IMG/VR virus record: IMGVR_UViG_3300031224_000001
Span: 1-40,546 of that record
Strand: one strand, 5' to 3'
Source of the DNA: a virus
Length of the DNA stretch: 40,546 nucleotides
The notes under the pieces are model-generated. The model was not told where the DNA came from. It was given only the letters and a program-made list of their open reading frames with translations, and made no database searches. Below are positions 1-7,730 of this stretch, piece by piece; position 1 is the first letter of the stretch, and every line of letters starts with the position of its first letter. The position numbers and the translations under genes are program-made.

Positions 1-497
1 GTCCGCACCACCTTACCCGTCTGCGCCGTTGCCTCCAGCTTCGCATCCGCATTCTTGGCCACCGTACGACTGGTCGATTGATCTGCCCTCGACTCGGATA
101 GATGCTCCACCGTCTGAAGCGTCGGAGTTATCACATCCAGCGAATTATCAAACTTGCCAAACTCATTTTCATTAGATCTCGTCCGCACCACCTTACCCGT
201 CTGCGCCGTTGCCTCCAGCTTCGCATCCGCATTCTTGGCCACCGTACGACTGGTCGATTGATCTGCCCTCGACTCGGATAGATGCTCCACCGTCTGAGGC
301 TTCGGAGTTATCACGTCCAGCGAATTATCAAACTTGCCAAACTCATTTTCATTAGATCTCGTCCGCACCACCTTACCCGTCTGCGCCGTTGCCTCCAGCT
401 TCGCATCCGCATTCTTGGCCACCGTACGACTGGTCGATTGATCTGCCCTCGACTCGGATAGATGCTCCACCGTCTGAGGCTTCGGAGTTATCACGTC
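1..497 (-). repeat. 180-bp tandem repeats inside the fibre gene (left part)
   Basis: Two full units (1-180, 181-360) and a partial third (361-497) are nearly identical, differing at a handful of positions. The array resumes at the right end of the window (about 40209-40546). Each unit encodes 60 residues, so unit number can change without breaking the frame. Because the contig ends lie inside this array, the true copy number is unknown. Confidence 0.95.
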
Positions 498-1745
498 CCG
501 ATACACATCCTTAGAGCAATCCTCCCGCACAGTTTCCCGCACCCGCACCACCGAACCCGTCACCGCCCCCAAATCCACGCTCAAATCCTGATCCGTCACC
601 CCCTTCCACACCTTCGTCTTCTTCCCCTGGTCCGCCCTAAACTCGCTGTCGTATTCAGGGATAGTGTTCCGATACTGCCGAACATTCTTACGCAGCACAA
701 TCGAAAATCTGCCATCCCCATCCTCATTCAGATTCCGATCATAGGAAGTCCCCGGCGGAATACTTCCGGGAATCGGAAGCAGGGAACTGTCCCCCGTGCC
801 CCACAGAAAAGAAGCCGTGACCACCATATCACAGTTAGAGGAAATCGGAATATCATTCAGCGCCACCCCCGAAAGGTCCAGCTGCGATACCGTCAAATTC
901 ACCAGGCCCTGCGCTGCATCATATCCATTCGCCCGGCAATCCGCCCCCCGGGCCTTCGCCTCATCCATTATCCCCTGGGCCAATGCCTCCGGCACATCAA
1001 AATACTGCGTTAAGCCACTCTGCCGACTTCCCAGCCAACTCGTAAAACCCTTTAAAACAAACTCCGGCTTCGCCACTCCCAGGCGGATCGTCCCGCTGCC
1101 ATCCTGCGCCAGCTCCCAATTTACCGCCAGACAATGCCACCCATCCCCCAGCGCCACCGTCACCGCAGCCCCGTCATTCGCAATTTTACGATAGGCCAGG
1201 CCCGACAGCGTAGCCGTAGACAGCTTCCCGTCCGCCAGGGCCTTCACCGTATCCGGATCCACCCCCACCCATTCCAGCGTCAAATATTCTGCTCCCGGAT
1301 TATCCCCCACCGGAGCCTCATCCACAATTACCACATCCCCCGTATTACTCCGCCCCTGGATCAACCGCGCATCCGCATGAGCAATGGTCGTAAGGAACCC
1401 CTCCGCCAACACCTGAATAATCCGCCAGGTACTCCCCTTCGGATCTTCCCGCCCCTGTGCATCCACCCGCTGCGTCCGCACCCCCAAATGCCGCCACTTC
1501 CCCGCCTTCGGCTGACTATCAATAAGCGGCCCCGTGCAATACGCATATTTAATAGAGGCATCTGCTTCATAATTCGGGACCGAAACAAAACTTTCCAAAA
1601 ACCCCACCAGATCATCCACATCCCGGTGACTGATCCCGTCAATATACCGTTCCAATCGCCCATCCGGCAACAAGCCCTCATCCTGAGAGGTAAAAAGTTT
1701 CCACTTGTGTTCCGCCAGTTTCCCGGCTGCTGTCACATTATTCAT
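1..1745 (-). CDS. Tail fibre/tail-spike-like protein with 60-aa tandem repeats, N-terminal part (continues at 40546)
   Basis: Starts at ATG 1745, which overlaps the TGA of the hydrolase gene upstream (ATGA), and stays open to base 1. The frame continues from the right end of the window to a stop at 39688, giving about 833 residues if the 102-base terminal overlap is collapsed (867 if not; both are in frame). The first ~415 residues are non-repetitive and have no motif I recognise. They run into tandem 60-residue units (180 bp) containing NADAKLEATAQTGKVVRTR and NEFGKFDNSLDVITP. The repeats look like a shaft linking an attachment part to a distal tip. Its place between a hydrolase and further tail genes fits an adsorption or tail-fibre role, which is inferred from layout and not from homology. 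Confidence 0.8.
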   Translation of the reverse strand, partial: MNNVTAAGKLAEHKWKLFTSQDEGLLPDGRLERYIDGISHRDVDDLVGFLESFVSVPNYEADASIKYAYCTGPLIDSQPKAGKWRHLGVRTQRVDAQGREDPKGSTWRIIQVLAEGFLTTIAHADARLIQGRSNTGDVVIVDEAPVGDNPGAEYLTLEWVGVDPDTVKALADGKLSTATLSGLAYRKIANDGAAVTVALGDGWHCLAVNWELAQDGSGTIRLGVAKPEFVLKGFTSWLGSRQSGLTQYFDVPEALAQGIMDEAKARGADCRANGYDAAQGLVNLTVSQLDLSGVALNDIPISSNCDMVVTASFLWGTGDSSLLPIPGSIPPGTSYDRNLNEDGDGRFSIVLRKNVRQYRNTIPEYDSEFRADQGKKTKVWKGVTDQDLSVDLGAVTGSVVRVRETVREDCSKDVYRDVITPKPQTVEHLSESRADQSTSRTVAKNADAKLEATAQTGKVVRTRSNENEFGKFDNSLDVITPKPQTVEHLSESRADQSTSRTVAKNADAKLEATAQTGKVVRTRSNENEFGKFDNSLDVITPTLQTVEHLSESRADQSTSRTVAKNADAKLEATAQTGKVVR

Positions 1746-2449
1746 GATTCGTCTCCGATGATGGCGGATGAATGAGGAATGCCTGCCCGAGCGGTTCCCT
1801 CCCGGGAACGGCCAGGGATGGCGGATTTACCTTTCCCATCTCCCATCTCCCATCTTCCATCTAATAAAAATTTACTCACCCGCTCCCGTGTCCACTCCGC
1901 ACCCTTCTCCCCGAACCAACACTTCGTATGATTAAACGGCCCCACCCTAGAAAATCTAAGTTCCTGGGCCAGCCGTTGATCATTTGTTTTAAACCCAAAC
2001 ACCCCAGCCCTCCCAAACGGATGCCAAGGATTCAGGCTCCCCACATGGATTGCGATATCCAGCGGATTCGTCAGCACCAGCCCCCGATCATAATGCAACG
2101 TCTCCCAATCCACGGTATCCCGGTCCGTAGCCGGAGAGATCAGAATCACATTCCGGAAAAGCAATTCCTCCCAGCCATGATCCTGCGCCATCTCCATCAT
2201 GCGGACTGCAATCAGACAGCCGTAAGAATGCGCCAGCACATCCCCGCCCGGCCGCACCTGCGTCAGCAGCATCCGCGCCATCCGGTCAGTGTATTTGTCG
2301 TACCGCGCATTCCAGGTATGAGAAATCGGCTTGATCGCCCGACACAACTCCATGTCACAAGCGCCCGCCACCGCAGCCCCAAGACTGTGAACCGTCCGGG
2401 CACCATCATCCCGGATCCCCGGAATTGTAAACAGCGGCCGCGTCTTCAT
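1742..2449 (-). CDS. Alpha/beta hydrolase (esterase/lipase-like)
   Basis: 235 residues. A hydrolase nucleophile elbow DVLAHSYG places the catalytic serine at residue 75, and GPFNHTKCW near residue 174 supplies a plausible catalytic histidine. The fold looks like a compact esterase. ATG 2449 overlaps the stop of the small lipoprotein gene (TGATG), and its own TGA overlaps the fibre start, so it is translationally coupled in the tail/lysis block. The role could be de-esterification of host surface polysaccharide or envelope lipid during adsorption or lysis; the substrate cannot be told. The last ~35 residues (from about residue 199) are low-complexity and encoded by a host-type dispersed repeat (1755-1865), so the natural C-terminus has probably been replaced. 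Confidence 0.75.
   Translation of the reverse strand: MKTRPLFTIPGIRDDGARTVHSLGAAVAGACDMELCRAIKPISHTWNARYDKYTDRMARMLLTQVRPGGDVLAHSYGCLIAVRMMEMAQDHGWEELLFRNVILISPATDRDTVDWETLHYDRGLVLTNPLDIAIHVGSLNPWHPFGRAGVFGFKTNDQRLAQELRFSRVGPFNHTKCWFGEKGAEWTRERVSKFLLDGRWEMGDGKGKSAIPGRSREGTARAGIPHSSAIIGDES
1755..1865. repeat. Host-type dispersed repeat fused to the hydrolase C-terminus
   Basis: The stretch contains imperfect short direct repeats (gatggcggat, cccatctcccatctccc) and a small inverted repeat around gcggttccctcccgggaac. A related gatggcgaatggcggat string occurs at 7145-7190, at the end of another gene. Such strings look like bacterial intergenic repeats and not phage coding sequence; they extend the upstream reading frame. 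Confidence 0.5.
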
Positions 2450-2643
2450 CAGAACTCCACCTTATACAAATTAATAAAATACGGATCATTCACGCCCTTA
2501 CCCTCCTCCTCACGTTCAGGAGCCTCAAAGCCCGTGGCGCAGCCGCTCACCCCGAAGATCTCCAGCGAAAGCACGGCAGCCAGCAAGATACCCAGCAGCG
2601 TTGCTGGCAGGTATCTCACTAAAAGCCGCACCGGCTTCATCAT
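2449..2643 (-). CDS. Small membrane-anchored lipoprotein
   Basis: 64 residues. An N-terminal hydrophobic segment (about residues 8-30) ends in a lipobox-like VSGC, so the protein is probably exported and lipidated, leaving a ~30-residue charged tail (EAPEREEEGKG). The start overlaps the end of the preceding lipoprotein gene and its stop overlaps the hydrolase start. Position among other envelope proteins would fit an outer spanin or another lysis accessory. This is inference; no family is recognised. Confidence 0.6.
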   Translation of the reverse strand: MMKPVRLLVRYLPATLLGILLAAVLSLEIFGVSGCATGFEAPEREEEGKGVNDPYFINLYKVEF

Positions 2644-2978
2644 TCCTCCGGCACCGATTCCACATCTTCAGAAGGCGTTACCGCAGTCAAGTCCTGCGTG
2701 TCGTTACCCGCGCCCACTTTCGTGTTGGCGTTAGCTCTGACTTCTCCACCACCTTGAGTGTCGATCCAGGTCTGACCGTCTTCTTTCTTCCCAGCCTCAC
2801 TTGCTTCTGTCTCAAGGACAGCACCACGAGCATAGGCAGAGAGACTGAGGGAGGCATTAGCCTTCGTCCCACTGTCAACCCGAACGGTGTAGCCAGAGCC
2901 TCTATTCTCAATCCTAGTCATGCACCCAGCAGAGGAGAGGGCCAAGAGTATCAGAGTCAGTTTTTTCTTATTGTTCAT
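2640..2978 (-). CDS. Lipoprotein, hypothetical
   Basis: 112 residues starting MNNKKKLTLILLALSSAGC: a short basic N-terminus, a hydrophobic core and lipobox SAGC give a clear lipoprotein signal with cysteine 19. I chose ATG 2978, although the frame is open further upstream, because this start begins the signal peptide and has GAGGAACTC just before it. The mature part is polar and rich in Ala, Thr and Glu. It overlaps the preceding lipoprotein gene by 11 bases. Function is unknown; an envelope or lysis role is inferred from location. Confidence 0.7.
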   Translation of the reverse strand: MNNKKKLTLILLALSSAGCMTRIENRGSGYTVRVDSGTKANASLSLSAYARGAVLETEASEAGKKEDGQTWIDTQGGGEVRANANTKVGAGNDTQDLTAVTPSEDVESVPEE

Positions 2979-3396
2979 TGCGAGTTCCTCCACTAGGTAC
3001 AGTCCAAGTCTGAACTCCCCCAGAGCTGAGCACAGCCTGAACGGTAATGTTCGCTCCATAGGACGCTCCAGGGCTGTCAAAGCGGAACGTGGGATGGGCT
3101 CCGTTGGAGACCTCTTCAGATTCCCCAACCTCAGTGCCGAAGCTACCAGAGATGGATAGAAGCTCCACATTCCCTGCGAGAGAGGCGGGTAGGATAACTA
3201 CCAGATTCCCATCACCCTCTGAAATAGGCTTCCAGAGAAAGGTGTTGATAGCATTTCCTGCGACAGACCCTTCCTGGGAAGTCCCATATACATTGTTACT
3301 ATAATTGTTAGACTTGTCGTTAGCAATATCACTTGCTAGATCACACCCAGCCAGAGAGAAGCTGGCTAGGAGGAGTATCGTTTTTAATGTCCGCAT
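2968..3396 (-). CDS. Lipoprotein, hypothetical
   Basis: 142 residues with an obvious lipoprotein signal, MRTLKTILLLASFSLAGC. The mature domain is Ser/Gly-rich and looks beta-rich. A good ribosome site (AAAGGAAAAAAG) precedes ATG 3396. It is the first of three consecutive lipoproteins, all leftward and overlapping or nearly so. No family recognised. The run could include an outer spanin or surface-exclusion proteins made by the prophage. Confidence 0.7.
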   Translation of the reverse strand: MRTLKTILLLASFSLAGCDLASDIANDKSNNYSNNVYGTSQEGSVAGNAINTFLWKPISEGDGNLVVILPASLAGNVELLSISGSFGTEVGESEEVSNGAHPTFRFDSPGASYGANITVQAVLSSGGVQTWTVPSGGTRNEQ

Positions 3397-3423
3397 CTTT
3401 TTTCCTTTGTTAGTGTTTCGAAA

Positions 3424-3738
3424 TTATTGCACTCTCTTATCCAGAGCTTTCAACGTGGCATTCATCTCCTTCTGCAGAGTCATGAAAGCTACCATCTTTT
3501 CATCCACACGAGCCATCTGTTGCTCCCTGCGGACATCCACCTTCTCAAGACGGTGAAGAGAGGCGCTGTGCTGGGAGACAGTTTGTCCGAGAATTGCGAT
3601 CTTTTCATCCCTCTGCAAACCTTTGCTCTTCTGAACACCAATGTTAATCCCCCAGCCTACGAAAGCACCTAGCAGAAGAAACCCGCCACCCAGCAGAGAC
3701 CACTGTTTCAATAAGTTGTTCTTCTCCCCGTTGGTCAT
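3424..3738 (-). CDS. Membrane protein with coiled coil (possible inner-membrane spanin or holin)
   Basis: 104 residues: a short polar N-terminus, one transmembrane segment (about residues 15-33, LLGGGFLLLGAFVGWGINIG), then a long polar stretch with heptad character (residues ~45-104). One N-terminal membrane anchor followed by a coiled coil is the plan of an i-spanin, and it lies next to lipoprotein genes that could be o-spanins. It could equally be a small holin-like protein. The start overlaps the stop of the DUF4376-like gene (ATGA). Confidence 0.6.
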   Translation of the reverse strand: MTNGEKNNLLKQWSLLGGGFLLLGAFVGWGINIGVQKSKGLQRDEKIAILGQTVSQHSASLHRLEKVDVRREQQMARVDEKMVAFMTLQKEMNATLKALDKRVQ

Positions 3739-4400
3739 ATCAATTCATCCTGTGGCATAAGTGCCTTTAACTGTTCCTCTGTCAGATGTATGTCCATTGT
3801 CGAAAAGCGTTTGTTCGTTCTGCGTTTGTCATAATTTATTTGTTCCCAAGTGATGGCGTTGAGCTCTTCGGCGGTGGTTGCAGAATCTATAAGAGCGTTC
3901 AGGTCTTTCTCTTTTGTGAACTGTGTCTGCACATGGGAGAGTACCGCACCCGCAAGGCCGATGACCGTAGGAGAATCCAGCGTGATAAACTGACCGTCAC
4001 CCAGCTTCCAATCGGTGTTGAAATTCGCATCACCTTGTGCAAAAAGCATCGCACTTGTCAGGGTTGCTTGCGTCTGTCGATCTGTGCGGAGGGGGATGCC
4101 GTTGAAGGTCGTGCCGCCTATCTCCGCTTGGTAACGTGCATCGGCAAGCTCCTGGCGTTTGAGGGACTTGGCTTGGGCGGGGTCTTGCTCGTATAACTCT
4201 GCCAAGCGTTCGGTCTGTCTCTGTGCCTGCGCCACTACACGGAATTCCGCTTGCGTCTTGAGTTCGCCCTCAATGATAAACCAGATACCCTCAGAGGCTT
4301 GCATTGCCTGTTCGTCAGTAAGGGAGGAATGCTCCCGTTGCGGTTCTTCGTCTAGGATATTAAATATCCGTCCTCTTGGTCCGGTGATTGCGTATTTCAT
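3735..4400 (-). CDS. DUF4376-type phage protein
   Basis: 221 residues. The middle and C-terminal part, with ARYQAEIGGTTFNGIPLRTD, TDRQTQATLTSAM and the following TTAEELNAI segment, matches my memory of the DUF4376 family, found in phage tail-fibre-assembly and other tail-region proteins. The N-terminal ~60 residues are a separate Gln/Glu-rich part. It is coupled to the sulfotransferase upstream (ATGA at 4400) and to the membrane protein downstream. A role in fibre assembly or host contact is inferred from family context. Confidence 0.7.
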   Translation of the reverse strand: MKYAITGPRGRIFNILDEEPQREHSSLTDEQAMQASEGIWFIIEGELKTQAEFRVVAQAQRQTERLAELYEQDPAQAKSLKRQELADARYQAEIGGTTFNGIPLRTDRQTQATLTSAMLFAQGDANFNTDWKLGDGQFITLDSPTVIGLAGAVLSHVQTQFTKEKDLNALIDSATTAEELNAITWEQINYDKRRTNKRFSTMDIHLTEEQLKALMPQDELI

Positions 4401-5194
4401 AAATCATTTATCCATTGGAATTTTGTTGCGATTGCGTTTGATAGACCTCTACCCAAGACCTCATTCCATTCTTTAGGAAGGGGTTCAATCTTGGGTCTGA
4501 TTTCGTGGTCTCCGTAGGGGAATCCAATCTCCTGCTCGGTGGTATATTGCGCCACGTTCTCGGTATTGTGTACAACTACCTCCATCCCCAAATACTGCCA
4601 GACCTTGTTCATCGTTTTTTGTGGGTCGTTTGTCAGGTCTTCGGCATGTACAAAATGCAACCTGCCTTTGTGGGTCCGCACCGCTTCATGTACTCGCTCA
4701 AGGGCGATTGATAGGGGCGGGATTGAAAGCCAGCCCTGTGCCCGCTTCTCAACAGTTGTCCAGTTTTGCGGGTTAGCCTTTTCCACTCCCGTAAATCGTG
4801 ATGGGTGTTGCGCCCATTTCTTCTCAAGGGAAGTCAGGATTCCACGGACATCACGAACGGGGACAAGCACCTTGGCATCAGGAAAGACTTTAAAAAGTTG
4901 GTCTAGATGTCCCACCCAGCTTCGGCATTTATCCACCACAATCGGTCTATCTGTCTGAGAGTTGTAAGCAGATTGAATGCCACCACGGAGGAAGTTATAA
5001 TATTGACGCTCTCCGTCAAGTGGATTCTTGAAAGTCTTAAACTCTTCTGTGTCAAAGAACCCACGGGCGATATACCCTATCTCATGCACACCGCTTGTGG
5101 CCGTGGCGTGGACTTGAGGGTTCTGGGCAAGGAGGTTTTGGAGGAGGCTGGAGCAAGCTCTCGGAAGTCCCGATGTATAATGAACAGTTTTCAT
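4397..5194 (-). CDS. Sulfotransferase (PAPS-dependent)
   Basis: 265 residues with the two cofactor motifs of PAPS sulfotransferases: an N-terminal 5'-phosphosulfate loop SGLPRACSSLLQN (residues 8-20, in place of the usual PRSGTT-type loop) and a 3'-phosphate motif VPVRDVRGILTS with Arg114 and Ser122. Length fits the family. It would transfer sulfate from PAPS to a hydroxyl or amine of a glycan, lipid or protein; the acceptor is unknown. It sits between a leucine-rich-repeat surface protein and envelope genes in an AT-richer accessory stretch, so modification of a host surface molecule, or of the phage's own exposed protein, is a reasonable inference. Confidence 0.8.
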   Translation of the reverse strand: MKTVHYTSGLPRACSSLLQNLLAQNPQVHATATSGVHEIGYIARGFFDTEEFKTFKNPLDGERQYYNFLRGGIQSAYNSQTDRPIVVDKCRSWVGHLDQLFKVFPDAKVLVPVRDVRGILTSLEKKWAQHPSRFTGVEKANPQNWTTVEKRAQGWLSIPPLSIALERVHEAVRTHKGRLHFVHAEDLTNDPQKTMNKVWQYLGMEVVVHNTENVAQYTTEQEIGFPYGDHEIRPKIEPLPKEWNEVLGRGLSNAIATKFQWINDL

Positions 5195-5195
5195 A

Positions 5196-6050
5196 TTACA
5201 CCAAATCCTTAATTACTGTTAATGCTTTTCCACCAATTGTGTCGGCCCCCGCTGTCCATGTTCCATCACTTGCAAGGGCGTGTAAGGTTGTAACTCCAGT
5301 TCCTACTAAAACATCGCTTTGATTAAATATAGTTTTGGTTACATAGCAATTTACGGTTGTAAGGTTTGCGCAACTATCAAAAGCATAATTTCCAATAGTT
5401 GTAACTGAATCAGGAATATTTAAATCTCCTGTGAAGCCTGTGCAATAACTAAAAGCACCACTTCCAATTGATGTAACGGAATCAGGAATTGTTAAACTTC
5501 CTGTGAAGCCTGCGCAATATAAAAAAGCAAAACTTCCAATAGATGTAACTGAATCAGGAATTGTTAAACTTCCTGTGAAGCCTGTGCAATTATAAAAAAC
5601 AGAATTTCCAATAGATGTAACGGAATCAGGAATTGTTAAACTTCCTGTGAAGCCTGCGCAATTATAAAAAGCATAACTTCCAATTGATGTAACGGAATTT
5701 CCTAAAGAAAGTGCTTTTGCGGTTGTTAAACTATTTGTTGAAGCAAAATTGTCGGGAATATCTCCGCTATAACTTTCTACGGTATCGGTCGCTGTGGTTA
5801 TAAAAGTATGGGCCGTGAAATATGGCATCTGTAACGGCTCTGAAATCGTAGTCCAATCACCAGTACCCAGCATAAGCATGATCGGGTCATCAGGCAGGTC
5901 AGTCACCCGCACCGTGTCACCAGCGACAAGAGGCGTGGTGTCGTCGCCTTGTGTCCCCGCGAGCCGCTGGGCGTTTGTTACGTCGTAGAGGGTGAAGGGA
6001 ACCTCGCTGCCGGGAACCTCGCTGCCTAAAGATGGGGGTAAGAATAACAT
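5196..6050 (-). CDS. BspA-type leucine-rich-repeat protein (surface/adhesion)
   Basis: 284 residues. The central part (about residues 115-240) holds five 24-residue repeats of the form LTIPDSVTSIGxxxFYNCxG, the signature of BspA/LRR_5 leucine-rich repeats found in bacterial surface adhesins. The N-terminal ~110 residues resemble a small phage structural domain. ATG 6050 is preceded by GAGGT six bases upstream. It follows capsid/adaptor genes and precedes the sulfotransferase, so it is probably a virion-exposed binding protein. The 72-bp DNA repeats are very similar and AT-rich compared with the capsid genes, which suggests acquisition from a host surface gene and makes copy-number change likely. 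Confidence 0.8.
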   Translation of the reverse strand: MLFLPPSLGSEVPGSEVPFTLYDVTNAQRLAGTQGDDTTPLVAGDTVRVTDLPDDPIMLMLGTGDWTTISEPLQMPYFTAHTFITTATDTVESYSGDIPDNFASTNSLTTAKALSLGNSVTSIGSYAFYNCAGFTGSLTIPDSVTSIGNSVFYNCTGFTGSLTIPDSVTSIGSFAFLYCAGFTGSLTIPDSVTSIGSGAFSYCTGFTGDLNIPDSVTTIGNYAFDSCANLTTVNCYVTKTIFNQSDVLVGTGVTTLHALASDGTWTAGADTIGGKALTVIKDLV

Positions 6051-6059
6051 AATAGTACC

Positions 6060-6395
6060 TCAGTATTTAAGAGCTTCGCTATAAATGGAGGCGGAGGTTG
6101 CGGATTCCCGGATAAACTTCGCCTCTTTGGCCTGGATGGGGCTTAGGTACAGAAAGCTACCTGCAGGGATCAGATCCCCGTGGTCACTGCCTGGGGCCGG
6201 GGTGCTGCCGTCCGTGGTCATCCGTACATCTGCGTTCTGCACATTTATCTTTACAGTGTCGGTCCCTTCTGGATAGGCGGCGGCGGGAAGCTGTACCCCG
6301 CCCGCAGTGGCATCCACCGCGAGCACCTGCCCGCTGGAGGTAATCGTTCTGGCCCCGTATAGGGTATTCTTTTGAAGTGTGGCGTTAGATCCCAT
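6060..6395 (-). CDS. Small virion structural protein, hypothetical
   Basis: 111 residues with no signal peptide or membrane segment. The sequence is rich in Ala, Thr, Gly and Ser and looks like a compact beta domain, with GDLIPAGSFLYLSP in the middle. A clear ribosome site (AAAGGAAAATACC) precedes ATG 6395. It lies between the adaptor and the LRR protein in the head/tail operon, so it is probably a structural or decoration protein. Family not recognised. Confidence 0.6.
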   Translation of the reverse strand: MGSNATLQKNTLYGARTITSSGQVLAVDATAGGVQLPAAAYPEGTDTVKINVQNADVRMTTDGSTPAPGSDHGDLIPAGSFLYLSPIQAKEAKFIRESATSASIYSEALKY

Positions 6396-6410
6396 GGTAT
6401 TTTCCTTTAG

Positions 6411-7130
6411 TTAGGTGACTTTAAAACGTATTTCAGGCTCTTGCCCCTGCTGGCTTTCCTGGGCGAGTACGGCCCGGTCGAGTTCGGCCATGGCCCTGGC
6501 CTCCTCCACATCCGCCCGGTCTCCCCGGCCATCGTTGCGCAGCAGTTCCGAAAATGCCCCCCGGGTAATCACTTCCCAGAGATAGGCAGGCACCTCCTGC
6601 ACCGTCCACCAGGCTGTATCGGTCACCGCATTGCCGGTGTTGGCATCGTCGGCGGACACATAGCACTCCCCGCTGGTGCTGTCGTACACCACGGCCCCTT
6701 CGGCGTAGGTGGTAGCGCCGTTATATGCCACCCGGGTAAACTGCGGCGCGGGATCGCGGTACTGCACCCACAGCGTCCCGCTGCTGGTTTCGGCTATGCC
6801 CAAATAAAGCGCAGTCGCGCCGGGCCGGTAGGCCAGACGGTTGGCGGTGTACTTGGTGCGTGGATCCACATCAAACACCCCGAACACTCCCCCCAAAGTA
6901 GGAGATCCACTTACTTTTAAAGGCAGCGTGGATATTCCATCCGCATCTTCCACAATCGTGCGCTCGGCATAACGCAGCCGGTCGCTCCAGGGTGCCTCCT
7001 CCCAGGCAATGCGCGTCCAGTAGCCCATCACATCCGACACTTCCTCCTGTTGCGAAACGCTCCCCCCCCAGGTGGCGGGCGGATAACCCATCAGCCGCAA
7101 GATCCGTTCATAGGCATGGTTAAAGGTCAT
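6411..7130 (-). CDS. Head-tail adaptor / tail tubular protein A-like
   Basis: 239 residues. The N-terminus (HAYERILRLMGYPPATW) and the all-helical C-terminus (AFSELLRNDGRGDRADVEEA) have the layout of podovirus adaptor proteins such as T7 gp11. Between them (residues ~145-185) is a carbohydrate-binding-like insertion, YAEGAVVYDSTSGECY...TDTAWWTVQ, of the kind seen in CBM5/12 modules. ATG 7130 overlaps the stop of the preceding gene. Product name rests on gene order and general features. Confidence 0.55.
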   Translation of the reverse strand: MTFNHAYERILRLMGYPPATWGGSVSQQEEVSDVMGYWTRIAWEEAPWSDRLRYAERTIVEDADGISTLPLKVSGSPTLGGVFGVFDVDPRTKYTANRLAYRPGATALYLGIAETSSGTLWVQYRDPAPQFTRVAYNGATTYAEGAVVYDSTSGECYVSADDANTGNAVTDTAWWTVQEVPAYLWEVITRGAFSELLRNDGRGDRADVEEARAMAELDRAVLAQESQQGQEPEIRFKVT

Positions 7131-7627
7131 GGCGCAACTCCGTTGCGGATGGCTAATGGCGGATGGCGAATGGCGGATTGGTATTTGGGAGGAACAATAA
7201 GCCCGTTATCCTTTATTCTTTCTTCCTTATCCGGCGCTGGCGCCTGCTGCCTCATCTGCCGATACCTCTTGGCCGTCACAGATCCCGGGGTCCATCCCAC
7301 CGTGGGGTTTTCCGCTATGCTGGTCACCCGAAACTGGGGATTGTCGCGCAGAAAGTCATGCACAAACCCGGCATCGTCCCAGCATTCATCCCCCAGCTTC
7401 TTCTGCCACATGATGTAGGTGAGCTTCGGAATCCGGAATTTCATGTGCGTGCCGTCCGGCTTGCGCACCGCCCGCACCCCGTTCTGGTTCCATTTCCCCG
7501 CCTCGCGCTTTTCACGCTCCAAGGCCTGCCGATACCGCTCCTGCTGACGCTGATGCACCCGCACAATCATTTCTTCGCTCTGCGGGAGCAATCCTAAAAT
7601 CTGGCTGTGGGACATCTTGTTCATCAT
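7127..7627 (-). CDS. Hypothetical virion-region protein
   Basis: 166 residues. Residues ~15-60 are a charged helix (EEMIVRVHQRQQERYRQALE), followed by a compact domain with FRIPKLTYIMWQKKLG. The last ~20 residues (YQSAIRHPPLAIRNGVAP) come from a host-type repeat (7145-7190). Start is uncertain among ATGs 7627, 7624 and 7615; none has a strong ribosome site. The gene lies directly between capsid and adaptor genes. No family recognised. Confidence 0.65.
   Translation of the reverse strand: MMNKMSHSQILGLLPQSEEMIVRVHQRQQERYRQALEREKREAGKWNQNGVRAVRKPDGTHMKFRIPKLTYIMWQKKLGDECWDDAGFVHDFLRDNPQFRVTSIAENPTVGWTPGSVTAKRYRQMRQQAPAPDKEERIKDNGLIVPPKYQSAIRHPPLAIRNGVAP
7145..7190. repeat. Host-type short repeat at a gene end
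   Basis: The string tggctaatggcggatggcgaatggcggattgg is made of short direct repeats related to the one at 1755-1865. It encodes the aberrant C-terminus of the 7127-7627 product. Confidence 0.45.
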
Positions 7628-7632
7628 TCATC

Positions 7633-7656
7633 AAAAATAGGGGGACCGCACCCCGG
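7633..7656 (-). terminator. Possible leftward terminator after capsid genes
   Basis: On the minus strand a GGGG/CCCC hairpin with a six-base loop is followed by CTATTTTT. It also lies within a larger imperfect pairing between GGGACCG and CGGTCCC about 70 bases apart. It falls in the 103-bp gap between the 7731 and 7627 genes and could attenuate transcription after the capsid genes. Confidence 0.35.
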
Positions 7657-7730
7657 AAAGTGGATCTAGCATGAAACCACATTCCCGATTGACACATCCG
7701 GCCCGGAGGCACGGTCCCTGATTGTTGTGC

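Noticed and set aside
1-497. CRISPR or transposon repeats
   Set aside because: 180-bp units are in frame with the fibre gene and encode a uniform 60-residue peptide.
5196-6050. Diversity-generating retroelement target (LRR/fibre region)
   Set aside because: No reverse transcriptase gene or template repeat found in the window.
7512-7712. Minus-strand 66-codon ORF
   Set aside because: It overlaps the better-supported 7127-7627 gene and the hairpin gap. Composition is poor.
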